64,000 bases of DNA from Luteibacter sp. (GTDB lineage Bacteria; Pseudomonadota; Gammaproteobacteria; Xanthomonadales; Rhodanobacteraceae). A model generated the notes under the pieces. The model searched no databases, was not told the origin of the DNA, and saw only the letters and a program-made list of their open reading frames with translations. This document shows positions 63,515 through 64,000 of the stretch, in pieces (position 1 is the first letter of the stretch; each line of letters opens with the position of its first letter). Location of the stretch: positions 61,146-125,145 of the forward strand of contig NZ_WNDO01000016.1 in assembly GCF_009912395.1 (NCBI RefSeq), written 5' to 3'. A program made the translations under genes and the position numbers.

Positions 63515-63575
63515 TCTTGCCCCCGTTTCACGGACACCCCTATAAGCGATTAACTATCGCAATAGGAGGTGGACG

Positions 63576-63869
63576 ATGACCAAGAGCAAGGCAGGCAGAA
63601 AGGGGCAGGAGTTCAGCCTGGAGTTCAGGCAGCAGGCACTGTTGCGAGCGGCCACAGAAGGGGTAACCACGGTGGCTCGTGATCTGGGGTTGCAGCCTGC
63701 CCAGCTGTACAGTTGGCGCGCCCAGGCGCGGCGGCACGACCAGGACGATCAGGCACAACGCTTGGAGTTGGCCGAACATGCACGGCTCAAACGTGAAGTG
63801 GCGCGGCTGGAGGAGGAGAACGCTTTCCTAAAAAAAGCGGCGGCGTACTTCGCCAAACAGCCCAAGTGA
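63576..63869 (+). CDS. IS3-family transposase OrfA
   Basis: 97 residues with an AGGAGG ribosome site. Helix-turn-helix EFRQQALLRAATEGVTTVARDLGLQPAQLYSWR, then a leucine-zipper-like LELAEHARLKREVARLEEENAFLKKA. Near the end, a run of seven A (63830-63836) in CTAAAAAAAGC is a -1 frameshift site that would join it to OrfB. Confidence 0.93.
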   Translation: MTKSKAGRKGQEFSLEFRQQALLRAATEGVTTVARDLGLQPAQLYSWRAQARRHDQDDQAQRLELAEHARLKREVARLEEENAFLKKAAAYFAKQPK

Positions 63870-64000
63870 AGTGCGCAACGATGAAAGCGCACGAAGGCAC
63901 ATTCAGGGTGCGTCTGATGTGCCGAGTGCTGTCGGTGTCTCCAAGCGGCTACTATGCTTGGCGCAAGCGTATACCGTCCAAACGGACCCAGGCTCGGACG
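63866..64000 (+). CDS. IS3-family transposase OrfB, N-terminal fragment (window edge)
   Basis: GTG at 63866 overlaps the OrfA stop. The first 45 codons read KAHEGTFRVRLMCRVLSVSPSGYYAWRKR, the standard OrfB (integrase-core) N-terminus. The -1 frame from the A7 run enters the same frame, so an OrfAB fusion is expected. The DDE core is beyond the window. Confidence 0.9.
   Translation, partial: MKCATMKAHEGTFRVRLMCRVLSVSPSGYYAWRKRIPSKRTQART

Larger units (their letters stand above)
63512..64000 (+). mobile_element. IS3-family insertion sequence, left part
   Basis: Begins at 63512 with a probable left terminal repeat (TGATCTTGCCCCCGTTTCAC), then orfA and the start of orfB. The right end is outside the window. 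It interrupts the lipoprotein gene. The target duplication cannot be judged without the other end. Confidence 0.8.

Overview
The window is a dense, high-GC chromosomal stretch (about two thirds G+C by eye) from a gammaproteobacterium. Its content points to Xanthomonadales, most likely Rhodanobacteraceae (Luteibacter/Dyella-like): a second LexA with an ImuA, a tpiA-secG-tRNA-Leu block, HutF/HutI histidine degradation, a TraB/GumN protein, and many small secreted proteins. The genus is an inference from memory of these families, because no search was possible. There is no rRNA, CRISPR array or prophage. Apart from the last 2.3 kb it reads as ordinary chromosome.

Layout, left part. 1-2381 (minus) is an MFS transporter / HAD phosphatase / DeoR regulator operon. 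2502-3777 is a lexA2-imuA SOS pair with an operator against the lexA2 start, but without the usual imuB-dnaE2. A PL5 alginate lyase and a VirK/YbjX protein follow. 6282-10717 (minus) is a zinc-starvation locus: two palindromic Zur-type boxes, a small membrane protein, then a chain of overlapping genes for a ZrgA-like protein, ABC ATPase, FtsX-type permease, DUF3299 lipoprotein and a ZIP transporter interrupted by an in-frame TGA. 11.3-25.5 kb holds a CPA1 antiporter, VOC protein, CocE-type hydrolase, LytS/LytTR two-component pair, S4 RNA-binding protein, an alpha/beta hydrolase divergent from a CGNR regulator over repeated GTTACAT sites, a metallo-beta-lactamase-fold hydrolase, and glutathione-dependent formaldehyde dehydrogenase divergent from a LysR regulator.

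Middle part. 25.5-26.1 kb is a structured 390-base stretch followed by a 53-codon gene and a strong terminator. Next come DUF6496, MntH, CsbD, a yihY gene frameshifted in a run of eight G, an amidohydrolase, a PAS hybrid kinase, an FNR-like regulator with four candidate Fe-S cysteines, several small genes, TraB, DUF4105, TPR proteins, RsgA, a patatin phospholipase, an SDR/DUF924/LysR group, CsaA, and an MHYT-GGDEF-EAL membrane protein.

Right part. 50.7-53 kb holds an FMN reductase, a REP-type inverted pair, two identical tRNA-Leu(GAG) genes each with its own terminator, secG and tpiA. Then come a DUF3772-MscS channel, hutF, and a divergent overlapping operon of a GNAT-nitrilase fusion, a ClC antiporter and hutI. 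The window closes with accessory DNA: a type IV coupling-protein homologue that has lost its Walker A lysine, read in frame into a lipoprotein that is cut by an IS3-family element supplying its stop codon.
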